NCBI GenBank assembly: GCA_045605145.1
Contig: JAZUPH010000050.1
Coordinates: forward strand, 1-29,010
Origin: CAMNAO01 sp045605145
GTDB taxonomy: Bacteria > Bacillota > Clostridia > Oscillospirales > Oscillospiraceae
Length of the DNA stretch: 29,010 nt
Direction: 5' to 3'
The notes under the pieces were generated by a model. That model searched no databases. It was given only the letters and a program-made list of their open reading frames with translations, and was not told the origin of the DNA. The position numbers were made by a program, and so were the translations under genes. Positions 14,279 through 21,161 of the stretch are shown one piece after another (position 1 is the first letter of the stretch; each line of letters opens with the position of its first letter).

Positions 14279-14334
14279 CCCCTCAGTCAAAATCTTCGAT
14301 TTTGCCAGCTCCCCTGACAAGGGGAGCCTTGGGG
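14279..14334 (-). repeat. Solo hairpin-pair repeat (copy D)
   Basis: Same architecture as copy C: CCCCTCAGT, inner stem CAAAATC (14288-14294), loop TTC, GATTTTG (14298-14304), outer stem GCTCCCCT (14308-14315), loop GACA, AGGGGAGC (14320-14327), tail CTTGGGG. Both stems differ in sequence from copy C but remain perfectly paired. Confidence 0.8.
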
Positions 14335-14344
14335 CGCGTATCGC

Positions 14345-14414
14345 GGGCGGATATTTAGTGTCCGTTGGAGCGCCAGCGACTTACGGACACTTAATGCACA
14401 GCTATAATCCGCCC
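14345..14414. repeat. Nested palindrome between repeat copies
   Basis: The outer stem GGGCGGAT (14345-14352)/ATCCGCCC (14407-14414) encloses an inner stem GTGTCCGT (14358-14365)/ACGGACAC (14383-14390). All 8-bp arms are perfect. No T-tract follows on either strand, so it does not look like a terminator. Confidence 0.65.
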
Positions 14415-14427
14415 CTGCACGGGATTC

Positions 14428-14462
14428 GGAGCCTTGGGGGTAAGTGCAGTGGGGAGCCTTGG
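14428..14462 (-). repeat. Two truncated remnants of the hairpin repeat
   Basis: GGAGCCTTGGGG at 14428-14439 and GGAGCCTTGG at 14453-14462 match the terminal arm and tail of copies C and D without the rest of the unit. They suggest decayed or partly deleted copies. Confidence 0.55.
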
Positions 14463-14477
14463 ATGTGCTTTTTGCAT

Positions 14478-14510
14478 AAAAACAGCCGCCTGCTTAAATA
14501 CAGGCGGCTG
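14478..14510 (-). terminator. Terminator of the aminotransferase gene
   Basis: CAGCCGCCTG (14483-14492) pairs with CAGGCGGCTG (14501-14510), a 10-bp stem with an eight-base loop, followed on the minus strand by TTTTT (14478-14482). Confidence 0.9.
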
Positions 14511-14537
14511 TGATGCTGTTATGTTATGCTTTTAGGA

Positions 14538-15731
14538 TCACTCGGCGTGGCTGATGAACTCTGCCAGGCGGTCCAGACCCTTTTCAATATTCTCCATACT
14601 GCAGGCGTATGACCAGCGGACATAGCCATCGGCGCCGAAGGCGGTGCCGGGTACGACGGCAACAAGGGCGTTGCGCAGAAGGCACTGGGTGAAATCATCA
14701 CTGTTGTTGATAAGCTCACCGTAGAAGCGCTTGCCGAAGGTCTCCTTAACGTTCATAAACACATAGAACGCGCCGTCAGGCTTAAGGCAGCTTACAAGAG
14801 GAATGTCCTTAACGCGGCTGACAAAATACTTGCGGCGACGGTCAAACTCCGTCACCATGCGGCGGATATCCGCCTCACCATTGGTGTAGGCCTCAGCCGC
14901 GGCAAGCTGGTTCATGGTGCCGGGTGCGCCGGTGGAATGGCTCTGGAAGCTGGACATGGCGTCGATGATCTCTTTGCGGGCGGCGGTAAAGCCCACGCGC
15001 CAGCCGGTCATGGCATAGGTCTTGGAAACGCCGTTTATCATGATGGTGCGCTCACGGATCTCGTCACCCAGGCTTGCAATGCTGGTAAACTCAACCTCGT
15101 AGGAGAGGGTGCAATAAATCTCGTCAGCAACCACATAAATATCTTTCTCCACAACGACCTGTGCAAGAGCCTCAAGCTCACTGCGGGAATAGACGGCACC
15201 GGTGGGGTTGGAGGGGTTGGTGATAATGACGGCCTTGGTTTTATCGGTGATTGCATTGCGGAGCATATCGGCGGTCATTTTGAAGCCGGTGCTCTCATCG
15301 GTTTCAACGATTACAGGTACGCCGCCGTTTATCTTTATGGACTCATAATAACTGACCCAGTAAGGTGCGGGCAGGACGACCTCATCACCTGCGTCAAGGA
15401 TGGTGGCCAGGGCGATAAAGATGCTGTGCTTGGCACCGCTTGAGATGATTATGTTGGCGGGAGAGTAGTCCAGGTCCATTGTCTTTTTCAGATAATTGCA
15501 AACGGACTGGCGAAGCTCCATCACGCCGGCGGCGGGTGCGTACTTGGTCTGCCCGTCGCGAAGGGCCTTGATGCAGGCCTCATTAATATATTCAGGCGTA
15601 TCAAAATCCGGCTCACCGACACCAAAGCCGATAACATCCAGATTTTGTGCGCGCATTTGCTTGGATAGTTCGTTGACCGCCAGAGTTGCTGATGGAGCTA
15701 TGGCAGCGGCCTTTTTGGAAATTGGCTTCAT
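14538..15731 (-). CDS. Class I PLP-dependent aminotransferase (aspartate aminotransferase-like)
   Basis: A 397-residue fold-type I aminotransferase, most like the Ib aspartate aminotransferases (AspC/AspB type) that exchange aspartate and 2-oxoglutarate for oxaloacetate and glutamate. NPSNPTG is at residues 172-178, and SKTYAMTGWRVGF places the PLP Lys at 237. The N-terminal FGVGEPDFDTPE block and RWSYACSMENIEKGLDRL C-terminus are typical. Substrate preference cannot be fixed from sequence. The ATG at 15731 has AAGGGGAAG upstream; an extension to 15821 would run through the promoter. Single gene with its own promoter and terminator. Confidence 0.92.
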   Translation of the reverse strand: MKPISKKAAAIAPSATLAVNELSKQMRAQNLDVIGFGVGEPDFDTPEYINEACIKALRDGQTKYAPAAGVMELRQSVCNYLKKTMDLDYSPANIIISSGAKHSIFIALATILDAGDEVVLPAPYWVSYYESIKINGGVPVIVETDESTGFKMTADMLRNAITDKTKAVIITNPSNPTGAVYSRSELEALAQVVVEKDIYVVADEIYCTLSYEVEFTSIASLGDEIRERTIMINGVSKTYAMTGWRVGFTAARKEIIDAMSSFQSHSTGAPGTMNQLAAAEAYTNGEADIRRMVTEFDRRRKYFVSRVKDIPLVSCLKPDGAFYVFMNVKETFGKRFYGELINNSDDFTQCLLRNALVAVVPGTAFGADGYVRWSYACSMENIEKGLDRLAEFISHAE

Positions 15732-15792
15732 GAATGCTTCCCCTTGCTGTTTTTGAAACTGGTGGCAGGGTAGAGTTTCACCCCGCACAACC

Positions 15793-15821
15793 ATTATATT
15801 CGCAAACTTGCAAAATGGCAA
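15793..15821 (-). promoter_or_regulatory. Promoter of the aminotransferase gene
   Basis: On the minus strand TTGCCA (15816-15821), a 17-base spacer and TATAAT (15793-15798), about 60 bases upstream of the start codon. Confidence 0.75.
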
Positions 15822-15904
15822 GGGTTATTTTGAAATTCTGCGTAAAAATGAAATTTTGCTATTGGCAAACATTCATTTTTGGTTACATTACACTACAAAA
15901 CGGC

Positions 15905-17038
15905 TCATAACTTGCCCAGCAGGCCTGCGAGAGCCGTTCTGGCAACCACCATTGCGCCCTTGGGGCACAGTTCCTGACAGCAGAAGCAGTAGATACATTG
16001 GCTGCGCTTTATGCGGGGCAGCTTGTCCTTCATGGTGATGGCCTTTGCCGGACACACGCGGGCGCACATGCCGCAGCCGATGCATTCGTCCTTACGAACC
16101 GTAGGCCGCGCACCCAGTATCGCCTGCACCACCTGTCCCTGCAGCTTGCCGAAGCTGCCCTTACCCTCAAAAAGGACACTGCGCCGCTCTTCAATAAGTT
16201 GGAAGTCCGGCACGCTCACAGCCGTACCGTCGCCGGTAAGCCGGGGCTGTAAGGGCGAAAGGCCGCGGCGGCGCGCCGCCACGATGGTGGGTACATCCTT
16301 GGGTGCAAGGCTGATGACGCCGGCAAGAAATTCGTCCAGTGCGTATGGGCTTCGGGAGGCGGCGATAAGCCCCACATGGCGGGGCGTACCGTTGGTAGGG
16401 CCGTTGCCCTCCATGGCTGTGACCGCGTCCACTATGTGCATACGGGGCGCAAAACACTGGTTCAGATCCACCAGCATATCGGCAAAATGCTCGTCCCCCC
16501 TGTGGCGCAGATGGTACTCTGCCTTTATCACGCCGGGGATGACGCCGTACATATTCTTCACGGCGGCGGTCATGCCCATCATGCCGTGGGTCTTGAGCTT
16601 GCAAACATTGACGATTGCATCGGCGCTGTCAAAGAAGGTGCAGCAGTTGAAGTCGGAAAGACTTACGCCGTCAAAGTGCCGCTGGGTCTGGCTCACATCC
16701 CGGTTCAGGTTGGCGCCAAATTCCACTACCCGCTCCATACCGCTGGCATGGTACACGGAGGAAAGGCGGGCGCTGGACATTGTGCCGCTGGGGCTGTCGC
16801 CCACGGTAACCTGCGCGCCCAGCTCAACAAGCAGCTTCACCACGGCGCAGACCACGGCGGGATGGGTGGTAACCGCGTCCTCCGGCTTGTGGGCGTTGAG
16901 GAGATTGGCCTTCACAGCCACGCGCATACCCGGCTGCACCCAGCCGAAGCCGCCGGCAGCCTCCACAGCCCTACGGACGGCAGACTGTACTGCCGCATCA
17001 TCATAATTTTCGCATAAATATGCCGCAACAGTGTTCAT
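15905..17038 (-). CDS. DUF362 domain protein with two [4Fe-4S] ferredoxin motifs
   Basis: A 377-residue protein. The DUF362 domain covers about residues 5-275, with NVCKLKTHGMMGMTAAVKNM at 144-163 typical of the family. It is followed by a bacterial ferredoxin module: CIGCGMCARVCP at 319-330 and CIYCFCCQELCP at 348-359, supplying eight Cys for two [4Fe-4S] clusters plus an extra Cys353. The family is common in anaerobes and is thought to act in electron transfer, but its reaction is not known. No signal peptide or membrane segment is seen. The start is supported by GGGAGG just upstream. No clear terminator separates it from the aminotransferase. Confidence 0.88.
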   Translation of the reverse strand: MNTVAAYLCENYDDAAVQSAVRRAVEAAGGFGWVQPGMRVAVKANLLNAHKPEDAVTTHPAVVCAVVKLLVELGAQVTVGDSPSGTMSSARLSSVYHASGMERVVEFGANLNRDVSQTQRHFDGVSLSDFNCCTFFDSADAIVNVCKLKTHGMMGMTAAVKNMYGVIPGVIKAEYHLRHRGDEHFADMLVDLNQCFAPRMHIVDAVTAMEGNGPTNGTPRHVGLIAASRSPYALDEFLAGVISLAPKDVPTIVAARRRGLSPLQPRLTGDGTAVSVPDFQLIEERRSVLFEGKGSFGKLQGQVVQAILGARPTVRKDECIGCGMCARVCPAKAITMKDKLPRIKRSQCIYCFCCQELCPKGAMVVARTALAGLLGKL

Positions 17039-17058
17039 AACGCACCTCCCGAATAAGT

Positions 17059-17084
17059 AAAGGGGCCGGCAGTGCCGACCCCTT
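17059..17084 (-). terminator. Hairpin after spoIVA, upstream of the DUF362 gene
   Basis: On the minus strand AAGGGG-T-CGGCA, a one-base loop and TGCCG-G-CCCCTT form a near-perfect stem, followed by TACTTATTC. The weak T-tract makes it either a modest spoIVA terminator or a leader hairpin of the DUF362 gene. Confidence 0.5.
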
Positions 17085-17085
17085 G

Positions 17086-17113
17086 ATTATATCATTATCC
17101 GAGCCGATTGCAA
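17086..17113 (-). promoter_or_regulatory. Promoter of the DUF362 gene
   Basis: On the minus strand TTGCAA (17108-17113), a 16-base spacer and TATAAT (17086-17091). It begins only 3 bases after the spoIVA stop, and the hairpin above lies immediately downstream in the presumed leader. Confidence 0.65.
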
Positions 17114-17115
17114 GC

Positions 17116-18594
17116 TCAGAACACTATGCAGACGATGCCGTTGCCGCCCTCGTTTATGGCCTTGGCAAGGGTGCCGCCCAGCTTACTGCAGACCTCCGGC
17201 GGCAGGCGGCGTATCTTCGCCGTCAGCCCCTCCTCGGCGATCTGGGATAGGGCCTTGCCGAACATATTGGTGTCCCAGATGCGGCCGGTGTCGCCCTCAA
17301 ACTCCTCCAACAGGCGCCGCAGCAGCTCTTCGGATGAGCCCTCTCCCCTTACGGCGGGGGATACCTCCGTCTCCACCTGAGTGCGGATGAGGTGAATTGC
17401 CGGTGCGTTTGCCCGCAGCTTCACGCCGTAGCGCCCGCCCCGCTTTACGATCTCCGGCTCGTTGAGCACCACTTCCTCCCTGTCGGGGAGGATCACGCCG
17501 TAGCCGCACTCACGCGCCTCTTTAATGGCGGCCACGGCCTTGGCATAGTCATTGCGTACCGCGGCAAACTCACGCAGCAGTGCGGCCAGATCCGCATCGT
17601 TTTTAAGCTCAAGACCCGTATCGTCGCTGATGGTGGAATAAAACAGCTCCCGTGGCATGGCGACACGCAGTGATACCACGCCGGTACCCGGATCGGCCAG
17701 AAGCTGTTCCGCCTCCGCCACCTCTTCGCAGGCGGACAGGGCCGCCGTGAAATACTCCGCATCGCGCATACAGTAAAGCCCGTCGGCGCAGGCACGGATA
17801 TCCTGCAGGAGTTTCAATGTGAGCGGGTGCTCCATACCCAGTACGCTGACCCAATCGGGAAGGCTCAGGCTCAGCTCGGAAATGGGGAACTCCATAAGTA
17901 TGCCGCGAATCACCTCAAGGGCGTCATCCTCGCCCATTTCAAGGCAGTTCATCGCCAGCGCCGAAACGCCGTAGTCACTTTCGATCTGGCGGACAAGGCT
18001 TTGCACATCATCGCTTTGAGGATGCTGGGAATTGACGATGACGATAAACGGCTTGCCGATGGACTGAAGCTCGGTTATCACCCGCCGCTCCGGCTCGGCA
18101 TAGGCGGCGCGGGGAATGCCCGACACACTGCCGTCGGTGGTGACGACAACGCCGATTGTGGAATGCTCGCAGATGACCTTGCGGGTGCCCAGCTCCGCCG
18201 CCTGGCGCATGCTTATCTCATGGTCGAACCACGGTGTGGCCACCATGCGGTCCATGCCGTCCTCGGTATCGCCTACGGCGCCCTCCACCATGTAGCCCAC
18301 GCTGTCGATAATGCGCACCGACATCTCTGCCGCGCCGCCCAGCTTTATGCGCACCGCCTCTTCCGGGATGAACTTGGGCTCGGCGGTCATTATGGTGCGG
18401 CCGGAGCCGCTTTGTGGCAGCTCATCACGGGCCCGCTCGCGCATATATGGGTCGGCGATGTTGGGAATGACAAGGGTCTCCGCAAGACGCTTTATAAATG
18501 TGGATTTGCCTGTGCGCACGGGGCCGACAACGCCGATATATATATTGCCGCCTGTGCGCTGCGCTATATTCTGATAAATGCTTGAATTGGTCAT
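17116..18594 (-). CDS. spoIVA: Stage IV sporulation protein A (spore coat ATPase)
   Basis: A cytoskeletal ATPase that polymerises on the outer forespore membrane and forms the basement layer of the spore coat. The 492 residues equal the length known from Bacillus subtilis. Walker A GPVRTGKST is at residues 24-32. The following blocks NIADPYMRERARDELPQSG, DSVGYMVEGA and EHSTIGVVVTTDGS are strongly conserved in SpoIVA. The C-terminus ends NGIVCIVF, as expected for the membrane- or SpoVM-interacting end. GGAGG sits 8-9 bases before the ATG. A sigma-E-like promoter is found upstream. Its presence implies endospore formation. Confidence 0.97.
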   Translation of the reverse strand: MTNSSIYQNIAQRTGGNIYIGVVGPVRTGKSTFIKRLAETLVIPNIADPYMRERARDELPQSGSGRTIMTAEPKFIPEEAVRIKLGGAAEMSVRIIDSVGYMVEGAVGDTEDGMDRMVATPWFDHEISMRQAAELGTRKVICEHSTIGVVVTTDGSVSGIPRAAYAEPERRVITELQSIGKPFIVIVNSQHPQSDDVQSLVRQIESDYGVSALAMNCLEMGEDDALEVIRGILMEFPISELSLSLPDWVSVLGMEHPLTLKLLQDIRACADGLYCMRDAEYFTAALSACEEVAEAEQLLADPGTGVVSLRVAMPRELFYSTISDDTGLELKNDADLAALLREFAAVRNDYAKAVAAIKEARECGYGVILPDREEVVLNEPEIVKRGGRYGVKLRANAPAIHLIRTQVETEVSPAVRGEGSSEELLRRLLEEFEGDTGRIWDTNMFGKALSQIAEEGLTAKIRRLPPEVCSKLGGTLAKAINEGGNGIVCIVF

Positions 18595-18625
18595 TATGTC
18601 TGCCTCCGCACAATAGCTTTGCTAA

Positions 18626-18653
18626 AGCATATGCGCCGCGGGACGAGATATGA
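18626..18653 (-). promoter_or_regulatory. Candidate sigma-E promoter of spoIVA
   Basis: On the minus strand TCATATC (18647-18653), a 13-base spacer and CATATGCT (18626-18633), resembling the sigma-E pattern (about KMATAWW, 13-15 bases, CATACAAT). Known sigma-E control of spoIVA in Bacillus supports the call. Confidence 0.5.
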
Positions 18654-18681
18654 CTGTCCGGCGGACAAATATTCGCCGCAA

Positions 18682-18713
18682 AGAAAAACAAGGGACCCGA
18701 CGCACCGGACCCC
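18682..18713 (-). terminator. Terminator of the DUF1963 gene
   Basis: On the minus strand GGGGTCCG pairs with CGGGTCCC (two G-U pairs, 18692-18713), followed by TTGTTTTTC. It lies between the DUF1963 gene and spoIVA. Confidence 0.7.
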
Positions 18714-18747
18714 TCGCCTGTGTATTAATATTGTATGTGCCGCCCCG

Positions 18748-19290
18748 TCAGCCGATGATAAGGCGCACCCGGGAGAAATCGCGCGCAGCAAGGTCATCCC
18801 GGTCGATAACAAAGTGCAGCGCACCGCCCGCTCCGGATAGAACGCCCAGCTTGGCCTTAACAGTATCCACAGTCAGAAGGGTCACACTCTGCCCCGCCCC
18901 GCTGCCAAGCAGCACAGCGCCGCAGTTGTCCTTCGCCCCATTGGAAAAGGTTATGCCGTAGGCCACGGAGGTATTCTCCACCCACTCCTCATTATACTCC
19001 TCCAGCACGAACTCCGGCTCAGACACGGAGTAGATGACCCGGGGTGCGTAAGGGTACTCCTCAATATCCACAAAAAACCACAGCCAGCCGGAATCGGGCA
19101 AAAGGCGCTGGGTATCATAGGGCGCAATGGCGGCACAGTCAAGCTGGCAGAGGAAAATCTCATCATCGCCAAGGACGCTGTCAGCATCCAGTTCCGCGGG
19201 GATGACGGGGTCGCCAAGAAACTTGCTTGCGTCCACATTGTCAAGGTTGTCCCGGCGGCGTTTGAGCTTCATATATATCGGATTACTCAT
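18748..19290 (-). CDS. DUF1963 family protein (YwqG-like)
   Basis: A 180-residue acidic soluble protein. The order KFLGDPVIP, FLCQLDCAAIAPYD, LLPDSGWLWFFVD and the C-terminal LHFVIDRDDL matches the DUF1963/YwqG pattern, in which a protein reports a substrate-like beta-sandwich of unknown activity. It is shorter than many members (usually about 230-260 residues), mainly in the middle. The function is unknown. It has its own promoter and terminator. Confidence 0.75.
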   Translation of the reverse strand: MSNPIYMKLKRRRDNLDNVDASKFLGDPVIPAELDADSVLGDDEIFLCQLDCAAIAPYDTQRLLPDSGWLWFFVDIEEYPYAPRVIYSVSEPEFVLEEYNEEWVENTSVAYGITFSNGAKDNCGAVLLGSGAGQSVTLLTVDTVKAKLGVLSGAGGALHFVIDRDDLAARDFSRVRLIIG

Positions 19291-19331
19291 AAATCACACC
19301 TCACTGCTGTTGTGTGCGTACTTACAGCACG

Positions 19332-19360
19332 ATTATAGACATTTTTACCGCCTTTTGCAA
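19332..19360 (-). promoter_or_regulatory. Promoter of the DUF1963 gene
   Basis: On the minus strand TTGCAA (19355-19360), a 17-base spacer and TATAAT (19332-19337). The leader to the start codon is about 35 bases. Confidence 0.75.
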
Positions 19361-19379
19361 CAGGATTTGCCGCTTTTAC

Positions 19380-19408
19380 TTGACCGTGTGGAAAATATGG
19401 AATATAAT
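19380..19408 (+). promoter_or_regulatory. Promoter of the membrane-anchored hypothetical gene
   Basis: TTGACC (19380-19385), a 17-base spacer and TATAAT (19403-19408), with AGAGG before the ATG at 19446. It diverges from the DUF1963 promoter with about 20 bases between the two -35 boxes. Confidence 0.8.
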
Positions 19409-19445
19409 CTATAGTATCAGTTATTGTGCCAAGAGGTAAGCATAC

Positions 19446-21062
19446 ATGGATGATCTGAGCAGGATCGAAGCCCTTCTGGACCAGAGCATAACTTCGTCCG
19501 TTAACCTTAATAAAGATAAGAAAGACGCTGATCTTATCGGCGATGGCAGCGGCAGAAGTGCCGCCCGTCCCAAGGCGGAAAAGGCCGCTCCCTCCCACAG
19601 TGCGCCCAGGCCCGCCCCTAAGGCAAAGGCCGCAAAAGAGCCCAAGCCCGTCAAAGAGAAGCCGGTCAAGGCACCGAAGGAGAAAAAGCCGCGGAAGAAG
19701 GCCTCAGTCTTCGGGATCGTGATGCTGCTTTACATCATCCTCTTTGTTGGTGCGGCGGCATACGGCGTTAATGTCTTCTGGCAGTTTATGGAGGCATATG
19801 AGCAGTCCCGGCCCGAGACTTTCATGAATGCCTACATGGCCGAAATGACCGATGAGAAGTGGCATGATCTGCTTTTGGAGAACAGTGTCATCAGCGTCAC
19901 CGCCTTTGAGGACAGCACCGCGGTATTTGAGCAGTTTTACGGCTCCTCCCTGTCCGGCGGCAATTACAGCTACAGCAAGAAGGTCGGTCAGTACAGCGAC
20001 CAGGCGCCCGTCTACTCACTGCGCTCCGGCGGCACCGAGATCGCGGTCATCGGTCTTGCGCCCGATGGGGACGGCAAAGCAGGCTTCGGCCTTGATCTGT
20101 GGCAGATCTCTTTTGTAGAGCCCAGCATCAACAACGCCGGCTCCATAAACTCCGCCGGTGTACAGATAGATGTTCCCGCCGGCTGCAGCGTAACGCTGGA
20201 CGGCATCGTGCTGGACGACAGCTATATTACCGACAGCCACCTGGACTATGACGATCTTACCGAGATCGAGCAGCGCATTGAAGGGCGCGAGCACATGGTG
20301 CGCTATCAGGTTGACGGCATCTACCTCAACGCCACCGTCACTGTGGATGGCTACGGCGAGCTTGAGCCTTATCTGGTGGAAAACGGCCGCTACTACTATC
20401 GCGCAGTACCCACCCAGCGCTACAGTGTGAGTATACTTACATATTCAGACATGACCGTCACCTTAAACGGCGCAGTGCTCACCACTGACGATGCCCAGGT
20501 CAGCTCATGGGAGGCGTTTGAGGAGTTTGCCAGCTACATCCCCGACCTGCCCAAGATTTGCCGCTATGAGATAAGCGGGCTTTACACCCAGCCGGAGGTC
20601 ACTGTAACCGATATGCACGGCGCAGTGCTTGAGGGCGTGGCAGACGAAAACGGTACAATGGTGTATGAGTACCCCTTTGACGAAGAGCTTGAGGCTGAGC
20701 AGAAGCAGTTTGTCGAGGACTTCCTGCAGAAATACGTCAACTTCGCCTGCGGCGACTACAACGCCCGTTACGGCCTGCACTCGGCACTGACCGAGTACGT
20801 GCTGGAGGGTACCGTACTCAAGTACTACTTCTTCAAGTCAGTCTCCGGCGGCGGCGACGGCGGCGGAATGCTGGGCGTCACCGTGCATCAGCTTTGGGCG
20901 GGCGACTTTATCCGCCTGCGTGACAACTGCTACATCTGCACCGGCATACTGGACGCCACCGAGCGGCGCTATGACCGCGACCAGGAGTTCTACGCCGAGT
21001 ACATGATAATCGCCATCATGTCCCAGGGCCAGTGGTACATCGCGGCCATGCCCACAGTGTAA
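19446..21062 (+). CDS. Hypothetical single-pass membrane protein with large extracellular domain
   Basis: I do not recognise a named family. The 538-residue product has three parts. Residues 1-87 are a cytoplasmic, Lys/Ala/Pro-rich, strongly basic tail. A single transmembrane helix spans about 88-112. The rest, a large extracellular region of about 425 residues, is acidic and rich in Tyr and Thr. There is no cleavable signal, so a type II (N-in) topology is likely. The segment around 220-420 contains repeated beta-rich stretches with VTLDG, VTVDG and VTLNG, suggesting small beta-sandwich or PEGA-like repeats; the C-terminal 120 residues look like a separate alpha/beta domain. A cell-envelope role is plausible but not shown. 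Confidence 0.85.
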   Translation: MDDLSRIEALLDQSITSSVNLNKDKKDADLIGDGSGRSAARPKAEKAAPSHSAPRPAPKAKAAKEPKPVKEKPVKAPKEKKPRKKASVFGIVMLLYIILFVGAAAYGVNVFWQFMEAYEQSRPETFMNAYMAEMTDEKWHDLLLENSVISVTAFEDSTAVFEQFYGSSLSGGNYSYSKKVGQYSDQAPVYSLRSGGTEIAVIGLAPDGDGKAGFGLDLWQISFVEPSINNAGSINSAGVQIDVPAGCSVTLDGIVLDDSYITDSHLDYDDLTEIEQRIEGREHMVRYQVDGIYLNATVTVDGYGELEPYLVENGRYYYRAVPTQRYSVSILTYSDMTVTLNGAVLTTDDAQVSSWEAFEEFASYIPDLPKICRYEISGLYTQPEVTVTDMHGAVLEGVADENGTMVYEYPFDEELEAEQKQFVEDFLQKYVNFACGDYNARYGLHSALTEYVLEGTVLKYYFFKSVSGGGDGGGMLGVTVHQLWAGDFIRLRDNCYICTGILDATERRYDRDQEFYAEYMIIAIMSQGQWYIAAMPTV

Positions 21063-21088
21063 TGGAAAAATACAAATCAGGACAGCAA

Positions 21089-21119
21089 AACGGCTCTGCC
21101 TAACACAGGCAGAGCCGTT
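21089..21119. terminator. Bidirectional terminator between convergent genes
   Basis: AACGGCTCTGCCT (21089-21101) and AGGCAGAGCCGTT (21107-21119) form a perfect 13-bp stem. It is followed by CTCTTGTCTATTT on the plus strand and TTTTGCTG on the minus strand, so it can serve both the 19446-21062 gene and the AI-2E permease gene. Confidence 0.8.
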
Positions 21120-21161
21120 CTCTTGTCTATTTACCCGCTCGCCGCAGCGCTTGGGGCGGCA

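Noticed and set aside
14200..14462. Repeat cluster considered as a CRISPR array
   Set aside because: Repeat units are unequal, self-complementary and differ in sequence; spacers are not of uniform length and no cas genes are present.
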